64,000 bases of DNA from Paenibacillus sp. XY044. GTDB lineage: Bacteria; Bacillota; Bacilli; Paenibacillales; Paenibacillaceae. The DNA lies in assembly GCF_002257645.1 (NCBI RefSeq), contig NZ_NQMO01000003.1, positions 186,001 through 250,000 on the forward strand. Reading direction: 5' to 3'. Shown here in pieces: positions 43,540 through 52,402 of the stretch. Each line of letters starts with the position of its first letter. Within the stretch, counting starts at the first letter, position 1. Made by a program: the position numbers and the translations under genes. The notes beneath the pieces are model-generated. The model was not told where the DNA came from, ran no database searches, and saw only the letters and a program-made list of their open reading frames with translations.

Positions 43540-43556
43540 TGTCAAGAAACATAACA
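43540..43556. promoter_or_regulatory. TnrA/GlnR box 3 (amidase side)
   Basis: TGTCAAGAAACATAACA matches TGTNA-N7-TNACA exactly. It lies in the 375-base region between the amidase (start 43355) and the importer (start 43731), which otherwise holds no gene. Confidence 0.75.
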
Positions 43557-43623
43557 TAATTTATCCGAAAATGGACGAATGCAAGGTATAGAATGTTTCG
43601 ATATCCTAACATTCCATAAAATG

Positions 43624-43640
43624 TGTTAGTATTTATGACA
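43624..43640. promoter_or_regulatory. TnrA/GlnR box 4 (importer side)
   Basis: TGTTAGTATTTATGACA matches TGTNA-N7-TNACA exactly. Its centre is about 47 bases upstream of TATAAA (43679-43684), a possible -10 element for the importer operon. It also overlaps the right arm of an inverted repeat CTAACA...TGTTAG (43606-43629). Centre-to-centre distance to box 3 is 84 bases, eight helical turns. Confidence 0.75.
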
Positions 43641-43730
43641 TGAACGATACCCCCTAGCAAACCGCAAAGAGAGCCGCCTATAAAAGCTGGGGGAGATCCA
43701 TACTTCAGAAGCCGCGAAGGAGGGAATATC

Positions 43731-44708
43731 ATGTCAAATCTTTTGGAAATCGACAGCCTTGTCACCTCATTTCCGACCAAGAAAGGGATGGCGGATGCCG
43801 TCAGGGGAGTTACCCTGCGGGTCAAAAAGGGAAAAACGACGGTAATTCTCGGGGAATCGGGTTCGGGGAAGAGCGTCATGCTCCGTTCCATTCTGCGGCT
43901 GACGCAGCGCGGGTCAAACATTGCCGGCAGCGTCAAGCTTGAAGGAGAAGAACTGCTGGACAAATCACCTAAAGAAATGGTGGCGATCCGCGGCAACCGG
44001 GTAGCCATGATATTTCAGGACGCCCTCTCGGCGCTCGACCCGCTGTACCGGGTCGGCGACCAGCTGAAGGAAACGATCATGGTACACCAAAAGGTAAAGA
44101 AAAGCGAGGCGAAGGAAAAGGTGATCGAGCTGTTCCGAAAAGTCGGCATTCCTTCACCGGAGGAAAGGGTGCGTGCCTATCCGCACGAAATGAGCGGCGG
44201 CATGCGGCAGCGGGCGGTCATTGCGATGGCGCTCGGCTGCCATCCCGAGCTGCTTCTCGCCGACGAGCCGACGACCGCCCTGGACGTCACGATTCAAGCA
44301 CAAATCCTTCGGCTGTTCAGGGAGCTTCAAGCCGAGTACGGGATGTCGATCGTGCTGGTCACCCATGATATCGGCGTGGCCGCCGAAATGGCCGACGAGA
44401 TCGCCGTCATGTATGCCGGCAAAATCGTCGAGTTCGGACCGGCGGAGGAGGTGCTGACCAGACCCATGCATCCCTATACGGCCGGACTGATCGCGGCGAC
44501 TCCCCAGAGCAAGCAGAAGGGAAGGCTGTCCACCATTACCGGGCAGCCGCCGCTCATCACGGAAATGCCGCATGGCTGCGCCTTTGCGCAGCGCTGTCCT
44601 TATGCTGAGAGCCGGTGCACGGAGAGTGTCCCGGGCTACGTAAGCACGGGAAGATCGCAGCAGGCGGCCTGCTTCCAGCTTGCCGGCCGGGAGAGATACG
44701 CCCAATAA
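43731..44708 (+). CDS. Dipeptide/oligopeptide-type ABC transporter ATP-binding protein (DppD/OppD)
   Basis: ATPase of 325 residues for a peptide/nickel-type importer. Walker A is GESGSGKS, the signature [15 protein letters not shown] and Walker [13 protein letters not shown]. The C-terminal oligopeptide extension has [17 protein letters not shown], the Cys pattern of this subfamily that can hold an iron-sulfur cluster. ATG at 43731 follows GAAGGAGGG. First gene of the D-A-B-C-F operon that ends in a nitrilase-type gene. Confidence 0.92.
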   Translation: MSNLLEIDSLVTSFPTKKGMADAVRGVTLRVKKGKTTVILGESGSGKSVMLRSILRLTQRGSNIAGSVKLEGEELLDKSPKEMVAIRGNRVAMIFQDALSALDPLYRVGDQLKETIMVHQKVKKSEAKEKVIELFRKVGIPSPEERVRAYPHEMSGGMRQRAVIAMALGCHPELLLADEPTTALDVTIQAQILRLFRELQAEYGMSIVLVTHDIGVAAEMADEIAVMYAGKIVEFGPAEEVLTRPMHPYTAGLIAATPQSKQKGRLSTITGQPPLITEMPHGCAFAQRCPYAESRCTESVPGYVSTGRSQQAACFQLAGRERYAQ

Positions 44709-44739
44709 AATAAATGGATGCCATGTGGAGGTGCCGGAG

Positions 44740-46359
44740 ATGAAATCACGCGCAAGCTTGAAAAAAACGTATGCCATCATTCCGCTGCTGCTTATTCTGT
44801 GCCTCTCAGTGGTTCTGAGCGGATGCGGCAGAGGCGGGGCGGCTGCCGAAGGCTCGTCGGCGAAAGGGACCTTGGTGATTGCCATGTCCGCCGCCAACAT
44901 TCCGGTACCGGACACGATGCCGACCGAAGGTTACGAAGGAATGCGTTTCGTCGGCTATCAGCTGTACGACGCGCTGGTGAAATGGGATTTGACGCAGGGC
45001 GACAAGCCGGCGGAACTCGCAGGCGGATTGGCCGAATCATGGGAACACTCGGACAGCGATCCGACTGAGTGGACCTTTCACCTGCGCCAAGGGGTCACGT
45101 TCCACGACGGAACGCCGTTTAACGCGGATTCCGTTATCTTTGCCCTCGACCGTCTGCTGAAGCCGGATTCTCCGTATTACGACGCGAAGATCGCCGGTTC
45201 CACCGGCAGCTCGCTTCGGTTTATCGCGAAATACGCCAAGGCTGACGAAAGCACGGTCCGGATTTATACCAACGGAGCGTACAGCTTTCTGCTGTACGAC
45301 TTGGCCAGCATTCTGATACCGAGCCCGGAAGCGGTCAAGAAGTACGGCGGGGATTATGCGAATCATCCCGTCGGTACCGGACCTTTCAAATTCGTGAGCA
45401 TGAAGCAGGGGCAGGAATTGATCATGGACAAAAACGACAAGTATTGGGGTACAGTCCCTAAATTGGATCGGGTGGTGCTCCGTCCAATCAGCGATCCGTC
45501 CGCCCGGCTTGCGGCCATTCAGTCCGGCGAGGTCAACTGGGCCGAGATCCCGCCAACGGAATCGATCGAGCAGCTGAAAAGCATGGGATTCCAGGTGCTG
45601 ACCAATACGTATCCACACATTTGGCCGTATGTCCTGAACACGGCGGATGGCCCATGGAAAGACAAAAAGGTGCGGCAGGCGGCCAATTACGCCCTCGACC
45701 GCGAAGGCATGAGCGCCGACTTGCTGGGCGGCGCATCCATCCCCGCGACACAGCTGATGTACAAAGGGCATGCGTGGTACAGTTCCGACGCAGAGCCATA
45801 TACCTATGATCCGGATAAAGCTAGGAAGCTTCTTGCGGAAGCGGGTTATCCGAATGGCTTCTCGACTACCTTCCTGGTTCCGACTAGCGGATCGGGAAAT
45901 ATGTGGCCGGTACAGATGAACGAATTCGTTCAGAAGGATCTGAAGGCTGTGGGAATCGACGTGAAAATCGAATCCATCGAGTGGCAGTCGCTTCTGACCC
46001 AGTATCTTCAAGGTTTTCCCAAAGGCAAAGAACTGGGCGCGATCAATATTTCACTGCCGACCATCGCCCCGAACTCGTTCCCGAACTTTTTCTCGTCGGC
46101 GGCTCTGTTTCCGAAAGGCATGAATATCGGCGGATACACGAGCCCAGAACTGGATCGGATTTTGAACGAGGCACAGACCAGCTTTGACGCCTCCAAGCGG
46201 GACGTACTGCTGAAGCAGGCATCGGCGATCATCGCGGAGGACGCCCCGTGGATCTTCGTCGTGCACGACCTGAATTTGAGGGTGCTTGCGCCGGACATTC
46301 ACGGCTTTGTTCAGCCCCAGTCCTGGTTTGCGGATCTGACGGGCATCTCCATCGAGTGA
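44740..46359 (+). CDS. Dipeptide/oligopeptide-type ABC transporter substrate-binding lipoprotein
   Basis: Cluster C binding protein of 539 residues. The lipobox is VLSGC (Cys29) and the fold signature includes GLAESWEHSDSDPTEWTFHLRQGVTFHDGTPFNADSVIFALDRL and NHPVGTGPFKFVSMKQGQELIM. The ATG at 44740 follows GGAGGTGCCGGAG; a longer frame overlapping the previous gene is unlikely. Such proteins also bind nickel chelates, opines, glutathione or other amides, so peptide is not assured. The setting (amidases, TnrA/GlnR boxes) suggests a nitrogen-rich solute. Confidence 0.92.
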   Translation: MKSRASLKKTYAIIPLLLILCLSVVLSGCGRGGAAAEGSSAKGTLVIAMSAANIPVPDTMPTEGYEGMRFVGYQLYDALVKWDLTQGDKPAELAGGLAESWEHSDSDPTEWTFHLRQGVTFHDGTPFNADSVIFALDRLLKPDSPYYDAKIAGSTGSSLRFIAKYAKADESTVRIYTNGAYSFLLYDLASILIPSPEAVKKYGGDYANHPVGTGPFKFVSMKQGQELIMDKNDKYWGTVPKLDRVVLRPISDPSARLAAIQSGEVNWAEIPPTESIEQLKSMGFQVLTNTYPHIWPYVLNTADGPWKDKKVRQAANYALDREGMSADLLGGASIPATQLMYKGHAWYSSDAEPYTYDPDKARKLLAEAGYPNGFSTTFLVPTSGSGNMWPVQMNEFVQKDLKAVGIDVKIESIEWQSLLTQYLQGFPKGKELGAINISLPTIAPNSFPNFFSSAALFPKGMNIGGYTSPELDRILNEAQTSFDASKRDVLLKQASAIIAEDAPWIFVVHDLNLRVLAPDIHGFVQPQSWFADLTGISIE

Positions 46360-46377
46360 AAAAGGGGGTATACGCGC

Positions 46378-47322
46378 ATGGTTTCTTTTATCGGTAAACG
46401 TCTGCTTCTGTTCATCCCCACGCTGCTTGGCGTATCCGTCATCGTGTTTCTGATGCTCCAAATGGTTCCCGGCGATCCCGTCAACACGATCGTCCCCGCG
46501 GATGCGACCGAAGAAGAGCGCATGCGGGTAACGCACGAGCTTGGGCTCGACAAGCCGGTTTATCTGCAGTTCGTCTATTGGCTGGCTCATATGTTTCAAG
46601 GGGATATGGGGACGTCCATCATCAAGCGCCTGCCGGTCAGCGAGCTGCTGCTCCCGGCTGTAGGAAATACGCTGGTGCTGGCCGCGGCTTCCGCCGTCGT
46701 ATCGTTCGGCCTCGGCATCGCCATTGGAGTATATAGTGCGTATCGCCCTAAATCGTGGGCGGCTTCCCTGTTCAACATGCTGGGACTTGCGGGAATCGGT
46801 ATGCCGAACTTCTGGGCGGCGCTGATTCTGATCGGAATTTTCTCCGTTAGTCTCGGCTGGCTCCCTTCCTCCGGGATGCAGAGCATCGGGGGCGGAGGTC
46901 CGCTGGATTCCTTGAGGCATCTGATCCTCCCGACCATCGCCGCTTCCTTGACGACGCTTGGTGTCATGACCCGGATGGTGCGCAGCACGATCGCGGATTT
47001 GCTTCAGCAGGACTTCGTGTTTGCGCTGCAGGCCAAAGGCGCGCCGGCGGGTAAAGTGCTGCGCCATGTGCTCAAGAACGGCATGCCGACCATTCTGACG
47101 GTAGCCGGGCTCCAATTCGGCTATTTGATCGGTGGCTCCGTCCTCGTGGAAACGGTATTTGCCTGGCCAGGAATTGGCCAGCTGATCTACCAGGCGATCG
47201 GACAGCGGGATTTTCCCATCGTCCAGTCGGGCGTGCTTGTGGTAGCCGTCGCTTTTGTCCTCATTAATCTGGCGGTCGACTCGCTGCATGCGGTTCTTGA
47301 TCCAAGAGTAAGGCATTCATGA
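46378..47322 (+). CDS. Dipeptide/oligopeptide-type ABC transporter permease (DppB)
   Basis: Membrane subunit of 314 residues with six helices. The N-terminus MVSFIGKRLLLFIPTLLGVSVIVFLMLQMVPGDP is the standard DppB opening. The EAA-like loop region is FALQAKGAPAGKVLRHVLKNGMPTILTV, and the C-terminus VQSGVLVVAVAFVLINLAVDSLHAVLDPRVRH is typical. Start ATG at 46378, 19 bases after the binding-protein gene. The following frame overlaps or abuts its stop. Confidence 0.93.
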   Translation: MVSFIGKRLLLFIPTLLGVSVIVFLMLQMVPGDPVNTIVPADATEEERMRVTHELGLDKPVYLQFVYWLAHMFQGDMGTSIIKRLPVSELLLPAVGNTLVLAAASAVVSFGLGIAIGVYSAYRPKSWAASLFNMLGLAGIGMPNFWAALILIGIFSVSLGWLPSSGMQSIGGGGPLDSLRHLILPTIAASLTTLGVMTRMVRSTIADLLQQDFVFALQAKGAPAGKVLRHVLKNGMPTILTVAGLQFGYLIGGSVLVETVFAWPGIGQLIYQAIGQRDFPIVQSGVLVVAVAFVLINLAVDSLHAVLDPRVRHS

Positions 47323-47336
47323 AAGGAGTGGGCAGC

Positions 47337-48236
47337 ATGGCTTCCAATGTACAATCCTTCGTTCCCGACGCGGCTTCCGCCGCCGGCATGCCGAAACAGC
47401 CCTCGCAGGCTGCTGAGCGATGGCGGGCGTTCTGCAGCCGGAAAGCGGCGCTGGCCGCGCTGATCGTTCTCTTGGCGATCGTACTCGCCTGCCTGGCCGC
47501 CCCGTGGCTGTCCCCGTACGATCCTTACGCGGGCAACGTCAAAGAGCGGCTGCTCCCCGTCGGGTCGGAGGGGCATCTCCTTGGCACCGATGAGCAGGGC
47601 CGGGACTTGCTCACCCGGATCTTGTATGGGGGACGGCTGAGCCTGTTGTCGGGCATCACCCCGGTCATCATCGCCGTTATTCTCGGAGGCGGGCTCGGGA
47701 TCATCGCTGGTTATTTTAAAGGCATCGTTAACACGCTCATCATGCGTACGCTGGACATTTTGTTCTCGTTTCCGGCGATTCTGCTGGCCATCGGCATCTC
47801 TGCCTCGCTGGGTCCGGGCATCAGCAACATCATCATCTCGGCGACGATCGTTTTCATTCCGCCGATTGCCCGCATCGCCGAAACGGCCGTAAAGGAGGTG
47901 AGGAAGGAGGAATATATCGAAGCCGCGCTGTCCAGCGGGGCCGGTACGGGACTCATCATCCGGTTTCATGTCGTGAAAAACATCTTTTCCCGGCTGTTTG
48001 TCTACAGCACAACCCAGATCGGCATCTGCCTCATGCTCGCATCCGGTCTGAGCTTTCTCGGTCTCGGCGTATCGCCGCCGACCCCGGAGTGGGGATTTAT
48101 GCTGAACAATTTAAAGCAGGTCATATTCATAGACCCGATCGTTACGATCGTCCCGGGCATCTTTATTTTCGTCACATCGCTTGCGCTTAACATCGTATCC
48201 GACGCCTTGTCGGATGTGCTGGACAGTAAAGGCTAA
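47337..48236 (+). CDS. Dipeptide/oligopeptide-type ABC transporter permease (DppC)
   Basis: Second membrane subunit, about 299 residues. It shows the DppC-type block LLGTDEQGRDLLTRILYGGRLSL, the EAA loop EAALSSGAGTGLIIRFHVVKNI and the end FVTSLALNIVSDALSDVLDSK. The ATG at 47337 follows AAAGGAG closely; an in-frame ATG at 47319 overlaps the previous stop and is the alternative. Confidence 0.92.
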   Translation: MASNVQSFVPDAASAAGMPKQPSQAAERWRAFCSRKAALAALIVLLAIVLACLAAPWLSPYDPYAGNVKERLLPVGSEGHLLGTDEQGRDLLTRILYGGRLSLLSGITPVIIAVILGGGLGIIAGYFKGIVNTLIMRTLDILFSFPAILLAIGISASLGPGISNIIISATIVFIPPIARIAETAVKEVRKEEYIEAALSSGAGTGLIIRFHVVKNIFSRLFVYSTTQIGICLMLASGLSFLGLGVSPPTPEWGFMLNNLKQVIFIDPIVTIVPGIFIFVTSLALNIVSDALSDVLDSKG

Positions 48237-48249
48237 GGAGGGATAACGG

Positions 48250-49242
48250 ATGGAGCACATTCTTGACGTGACCGGTGTGAGCAAGACCTTTCCCCTGCGG
48301 GGGATGTTCGGAAAGACGAAGGGAGGGGTGTCCGCCGTCAACGGGGTATCCTTCACGCTGAAATCCAAAGGGACGCTCGGCATCGTCGGCGAATCCGGCT
48401 GCGGCAAGTCTACCTTGGCCCGGCTGATCATGAGACTGATTGAGCCCGACCAGGGGCGGGTCCGATACAAGAGCGAGGATCTGCTGAAGCTCGGCGGTTC
48501 CGATTTGAAAATAATGAGGAAACGGATTCAAATGGTGTTTCAAAATCCTTATTCTTCGCTGAATCCGAAGCTGACCATTCTGGACAATGTAGCGTTCCCT
48601 CTGTGGGCCAATGGGACAGGGCGGGCTGCCGCCAGTAAGCAAGCCTACCGTTATTTGGATGCCGTAGGTCTGCCCAGATCCTATGCCGCCAAGTATCCGC
48701 ATCATTTAAGCGGCGGACAGCGGCAGCGCGTGGCCATCGCCAGGGCGCTCGTGCTTGAACCCGATATCGTCATCGCCGACGAGGCGGTGTCGGCACTGGA
48801 TAAATCGGTGCAGGCCCAAGTGCTGAACCTGTTTCAGGATCTGAAAAAGGAGTTCGACCTGTCGCTGATCTTTATTTCTCATGATTTGCATGTGGTGGAA
48901 TACATGAGCGACGATGTCATGGTGATGTATTTGGGCGGCGTCGTGGAGAAAGGGCCGACAGAGGAAATTTTTTCGAACCCGCGGCATCCTTACACGCAGG
49001 CGCTTCTGAAGTCGGTGCCATCGGTGGATCTTGCCGTCCGCAAGACGCCGGAAATCGTGCCGCTGAAGGGCGACCTCCCCAGCCCGCTGAATCCGCCGTC
49101 CGGCTGCCGCTTCCGGACCCGGTGCATGTTTGCCGAAGCGCGCTGTGCAGAGAAAGTGCCTCCCCTCGTTCGGGTGGGTGAGGGTCATCAGGCGGCGTGC
49201 CTGCTGGCGCAAGAAGGAATGGGTGCCGTTCAAAATTTGTAG
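48250..49242 (+). CDS. Dipeptide/oligopeptide-type ABC transporter ATP-binding protein (DppF/OppF)
   Basis: Second ATPase of the importer, 330 residues. Walker A is GESGCGKS, the signature LSGGQRQRVAIARAL and Walker B IVIADEAVSALD (Ala where most relatives have Pro). The C-terminal region has SGCRFRTRCMFAEARCAE, the subfamily Cys motif. ATG at 48250 follows TAAGGAGGG. With this gene the importer has all five subunits and does not need an outside ATPase. Confidence 0.93.
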   Translation: MEHILDVTGVSKTFPLRGMFGKTKGGVSAVNGVSFTLKSKGTLGIVGESGCGKSTLARLIMRLIEPDQGRVRYKSEDLLKLGGSDLKIMRKRIQMVFQNPYSSLNPKLTILDNVAFPLWANGTGRAAASKQAYRYLDAVGLPRSYAAKYPHHLSGGQRQRVAIARALVLEPDIVIADEAVSALDKSVQAQVLNLFQDLKKEFDLSLIFISHDLHVVEYMSDDVMVMYLGGVVEKGPTEEIFSNPRHPYTQALLKSVPSVDLAVRKTPEIVPLKGDLPSPLNPPSGCRFRTRCMFAEARCAEKVPPLVRVGEGHQAACLLAQEGMGAVQNL

Positions 49243-49259
49243 AAAGGTGTGGATATACA

Positions 49260-50150
49260 ATGACAAATCCAAAGTTCGGCTTAAGCGAGGTTCAGGATAT
49301 CGTTACGGTGGCTGCGGTTAATTTTCACCCCAAATGGGGGGATAAGGCGGATAATTTGAAGCGCTTGAAAGGGTACGTGCGGACGGCGGCGAAGCAGGGG
49401 GCCGATTTGATATTGTTTCCGGAAACAGCACTCACCGGTTACGGTGTCAAAGATGACGACCCTGAAATGCAGCGGCTGAACGCCGAACCGGTTCCCGGCG
49501 ACTCGACGCTGGCCCTTGCCGAGTTAACAAAGGAATATGGCGTGTATGTCGTTCTTGGAATGCCGGAGCGGGATGATGCAGAGCCGGACATCATCTACAA
49601 TTCCGCAGCCGTGATCGGCCCTGAAGGCGTGATCGGCGCCTACCGCAAAATCCATCCGGCAGCCAAGGAGTCGATGTGGGCGACGAAGGGCGGCCAGCCG
49701 TTCATGTTCGACACGCCTTGGGGGCCGGTGGGGGTTGGGATCTGCTATGATTCTTACTGCTTCCCGGAGCTGGTCAGGTATTATACGGCACTCGGTTCGC
49801 GGATGTATTTGAATCCGACGGCTATCCACAACGCGGAGGGTTGGCAGGACCTGTATTACACGACGCTCAAATCGAGATCGCTGGAGAACGGCACGTTCAT
49901 CGTCAGCTCGAACCTCGTCGGCCAGGATTACGATTCGTATTTTCCCGGGGGCAGCATGATCGTCGGTCCGGCAAACCACATCGGCGCGGAATACAAGGGG
50001 GTGCCGGTTGAGGACAAGGAGGCGGTCGTGCTGGCGACCGGACATTTACCTGAACATGCTAAGCGGCATTACCCGGGATGGCAAGTGGGCGGGCAGCTCG
50101 GAAAACAAAGTGCTTGCCAAACCTCCAGCTGCCGCCATCGTGTAAATTAG
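49260..50150 (+). CDS. Nitrilase-superfamily carbon-nitrogen hydrolase
   Basis: Cytoplasmic amidohydrolase of 296 residues with the Glu-Lys-Cys triad: Glu55 (LILFPETALTG), Lys130 (YRKIHPAAKE) and Cys162 (GVGICYDSYCFPEL). True nitrilases usually have C-W-E; here CYD is seen, which is more usual in amidase or N-carbamoyl-type branches. The ATG at 49260 follows GAAAGGTG, 17 bases after the ATPase gene, so it belongs to the importer operon and probably processes the imported compound to release ammonia. A long hairpin ends the operon. Substrate unknown. Confidence 0.9.
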   Translation: MTNPKFGLSEVQDIVTVAAVNFHPKWGDKADNLKRLKGYVRTAAKQGADLILFPETALTGYGVKDDDPEMQRLNAEPVPGDSTLALAELTKEYGVYVVLGMPERDDAEPDIIYNSAAVIGPEGVIGAYRKIHPAAKESMWATKGGQPFMFDTPWGPVGVGICYDSYCFPELVRYYTALGSRMYLNPTAIHNAEGWQDLYYTTLKSRSLENGTFIVSSNLVGQDYDSYFPGGSMIVGPANHIGAEYKGVPVEDKEAVVLATGHLPEHAKRHYPGWQVGGQLGKQSACQTSSCRHRVN

Positions 50151-50163
50151 TCTGTCAATAACG

Positions 50164-50214
50164 AACAAGCCGCCTTCTGCCGGGTCCGTTTGACCAGGAA
50201 AAAGGCGGCTTGTT
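50164..50214. terminator. Hairpin between the nitrilase gene and the convergent aldo/keto reductase gene
   Basis: AACAAGCCGCCTT (50164-50176) pairs perfectly with AAGGCGGCTTGTT (50202-50214). The loop is 25 bases and no strong T run follows, so termination is likely but not certain. Confidence 0.7.
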
Positions 50215-50295
50215 GTCATGCTTCCGTCACTCGAGAGAAGCTCGGCGTCGGAACGCCTGGATGTCACCGAATGCAGCCTGCCGCTGCTCTATCGT

Positions 50296-51234
50296 TTAGC
50301 GTTGGTCCGAAGTCAGGTCCAGCCAGTCGAGCTCTGCACGGCTCAGCTGAATCCGGGAGCCTTCGTCGCAGGAACGCAGCTCTTCGGCCGACTGGGCGCC
50401 GATCAGGGCGCATGTCGGGAACGGCTGGTTCAGCACGTAAGCGAGGGCGATTTGGATGGCGGTCACGCCGCGCTCCGCGCCCAGCTGCTTCGCCCGCTCC
50501 AGGCGCTCCCAGTTGGCGTCGCTGTAGAATACGCGAACCAGGTCGGCGTTGTCGCGGATTTCCGGCGTAAACCGGCCGGTAAAGAAGCCTCTCGCCTGGG
50601 AAGACCAGGAGAAGAGCGGGAACTGCTCGGCTTCATGCCAGGAGCAGGTTTCGGCGTCGGCCGAGACGCAGCCTTTCCAGAACGGCTCGTTTGCCTTGGC
50701 AAGGCTAAGGTTCGGGCTGTTGAAGGTAAAGCCGGTTAAGCCTTTCTCGGCGGCGTAATCGTTGGCTTCCTTGATGCGCTGCCACGTCCAGTTGGAACAG
50801 CCGATGGCGCCGACGGTGCCTGATTTGACATACTCGTTCAAAATTTCGATCACTTCGCCGGCAGGAACGTTCGGATCATCCCGGTGCAGCGCATACAGAT
50901 CGATAAAATCGGTCTGCAGCCGCTTCAGGCTGGTCGTAATATCGTGCCGGATCGCCTCCTTGTTGACGCGGGGACCGTTCTGGTCGTGGTGGGCGCCTTT
51001 GGTCAAGATGACGATCTGATCCCGGTTGCCGCGCTCCTTCATATAACGGCCCAGAACTTCCTCGCTTTCCCCTCCGCAGTAGATGTGGGCCGAATCGACG
51101 GAGTTGCCGCCGATGGCAAGATACGCGTCCATGTTGGCCGCAGCTTTATCGTATGCATTGTGATAAAAGTAATCTGTACCTTTCATCAAACGGGATACTT
51201 TTTTATCCAAACCTTTAACCGAAATATATTCCAT
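50296..51234 (-). CDS. Aldo/keto reductase
   Basis: NADPH-dependent oxidoreductase of 312 residues, (beta/alpha)8 barrel. The catalytic tetrad is visible as Asp47 and Tyr52 (VDSAHIYCGGESEEVLG), Lys79 (IVILTKGAHH) and His117 (DLYALHRDD). The sequence belongs to the sugar or aldehyde-reducing branch near YhdN/YeaE-like proteins, by general appearance. It follows a Gfo/Idh/MocA gene by 41 bases on the minus strand and probably shares its transcript and the divergent AraC regulator. Confidence 0.9.
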   Translation of the reverse strand: MEYISVKGLDKKVSRLMKGTDYFYHNAYDKAAANMDAYLAIGGNSVDSAHIYCGGESEEVLGRYMKERGNRDQIVILTKGAHHDQNGPRVNKEAIRHDITTSLKRLQTDFIDLYALHRDDPNVPAGEVIEILNEYVKSGTVGAIGCSNWTWQRIKEANDYAAEKGLTGFTFNSPNLSLAKANEPFWKGCVSADAETCSWHEAEQFPLFSWSSQARGFFTGRFTPEIRDNADLVRVFYSDANWERLERAKQLGAERGVTAIQIALAYVLNQPFPTCALIGAQSAEELRSCDEGSRIQLSRAELDWLDLTSDQR

Positions 51235-51275
51235 GGATCATTACCTCCTAAGCTATTGTGGTTTTTACGGTTGGT

Positions 51276-52274
51276 TTACAGAGCTACCCGGGTATGCTCC
51301 CGTGCCGATTGCAAACATGCATCGATCACTTTCATGTTGTGAATTGCGTCAGCGGGCTGGAACTGCAGCGGTGTCTTGTTGTTGATGGCACGCGCAAGCT
51401 GGTCTGCCTGCAGGCTGTATGCGTTTACATGAGGAACCTCGATTTCGCTCCGCTCTCCCCGTACGGTCAAGTAGAAGTTGCCGCTGCCCGGAGTCGGCGT
51501 GACGTAAGCCGAAGGAACCTCGATGATGCCGTCGGTGCCGAGAATTTCCAGCGGGTTGCGCGACGCGGCCCACATGGCGCAGTCGAAAGTCAATGCGACG
51601 GAGCCTTCGAATTCGATGAGACCGGAGGCCATCATATCGACATCGTCATGGTCCGGCGAGAAGAAGGCGTTCACCGTGACGGCGATCGGCTCTTTGCCGA
51701 GCAGCAGCCGTGCGGCGTTGATCGGATAGCATCCGACGTCATAGATCGAGCCGCCGCCCCAGTCTTTGCGGTAGCGGACGTTCGTTTTGTCGCCGGCGTT
51801 GTTGAACGTAAAGGCGCTGCGGATACCGCGGATGTCGCCGATTTGGCCCGAGTCGATGATCTGTTTGATCTTTTCGTATCGTGGGTGGTAGCGATACATA
51901 AAGGCTTCGGACAAGTATACGCCCGCTTTGGCGGCGGCTTCGGCCATTTCGGCGGCTTCGCTTTCGGTCAGAGCCAGCGGCTTCTCACATAGGATGTGCT
52001 TGCCGGCCTCGGCCGCGCGGATCGTCCATTCTTTATGAAGATGATTCGGCAGTGGAATGTATACGACGTCGATGGACGGATCCTCAAGCAGCGCCTCATA
52101 GCTGCCGTAAGCGACCGGGATATTCAGATCCGCCGCCGTCTGCTTAGCTTTCTCCTCGTTCCGGCTGGCGATGGCGGCGACTTCATTCAGCTCGGACTGC
52201 TGCACACCGGGAATGACCGAGCGTTTGGCGATGCCCGCGCAGCCCAGGACGCCCCATTTCAATTTCTGGCTCAT
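51276..52274 (-). CDS. Gfo/Idh/MocA-family oxidoreductase
   Basis: NAD(P)-dependent dehydrogenase of 332 residues. The N-terminal motif is GVLGCAGIAKRSVIPGV, then DVVYIPLPNHLHKEWTIRAAEAGKHILCEKPLALTESEA with the EKP motif, and YDVGCYPINAARLLLG with the usual second-domain residues. First gene of a two-gene operon with an aldo/keto reductase, opposite an AraC regulator, which suggests coordinated oxidation and reduction of a sugar or polyol. ATG at 52274 follows AAGGAGATGAG. Confidence 0.9.
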   Translation of the reverse strand: MSQKLKWGVLGCAGIAKRSVIPGVQQSELNEVAAIASRNEEKAKQTAADLNIPVAYGSYEALLEDPSIDVVYIPLPNHLHKEWTIRAAEAGKHILCEKPLALTESEAAEMAEAAAKAGVYLSEAFMYRYHPRYEKIKQIIDSGQIGDIRGIRSAFTFNNAGDKTNVRYRKDWGGGSIYDVGCYPINAARLLLGKEPIAVTVNAFFSPDHDDVDMMASGLIEFEGSVALTFDCAMWAASRNPLEILGTDGIIEVPSAYVTPTPGSGNFYLTVRGERSEIEVPHVNAYSLQADQLARAINNKTPLQFQPADAIHNMKVIDACLQSAREHTRVAL

Positions 52275-52402
52275 GTTCGTGTCTCATCTCCTTAAGAAGC
52301 TTATTTATGATTATATTGCGATTATAGAAGATTGTATTTAAAATTAATATAATACGATTTTGCGATACGTTATAACAATATTGTCATTTGAGGTGAGAGC
52401 AG

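Noticed and set aside
43606..43629. Inverted repeat CTAACA...TGTTAG as a separate operator
   Set aside because: Its right arm is part of the exact TnrA/GlnR box at 43624-43640, and the left arm lacks the matching half of a second box at seven-base spacing, so I did not list it as its own site.
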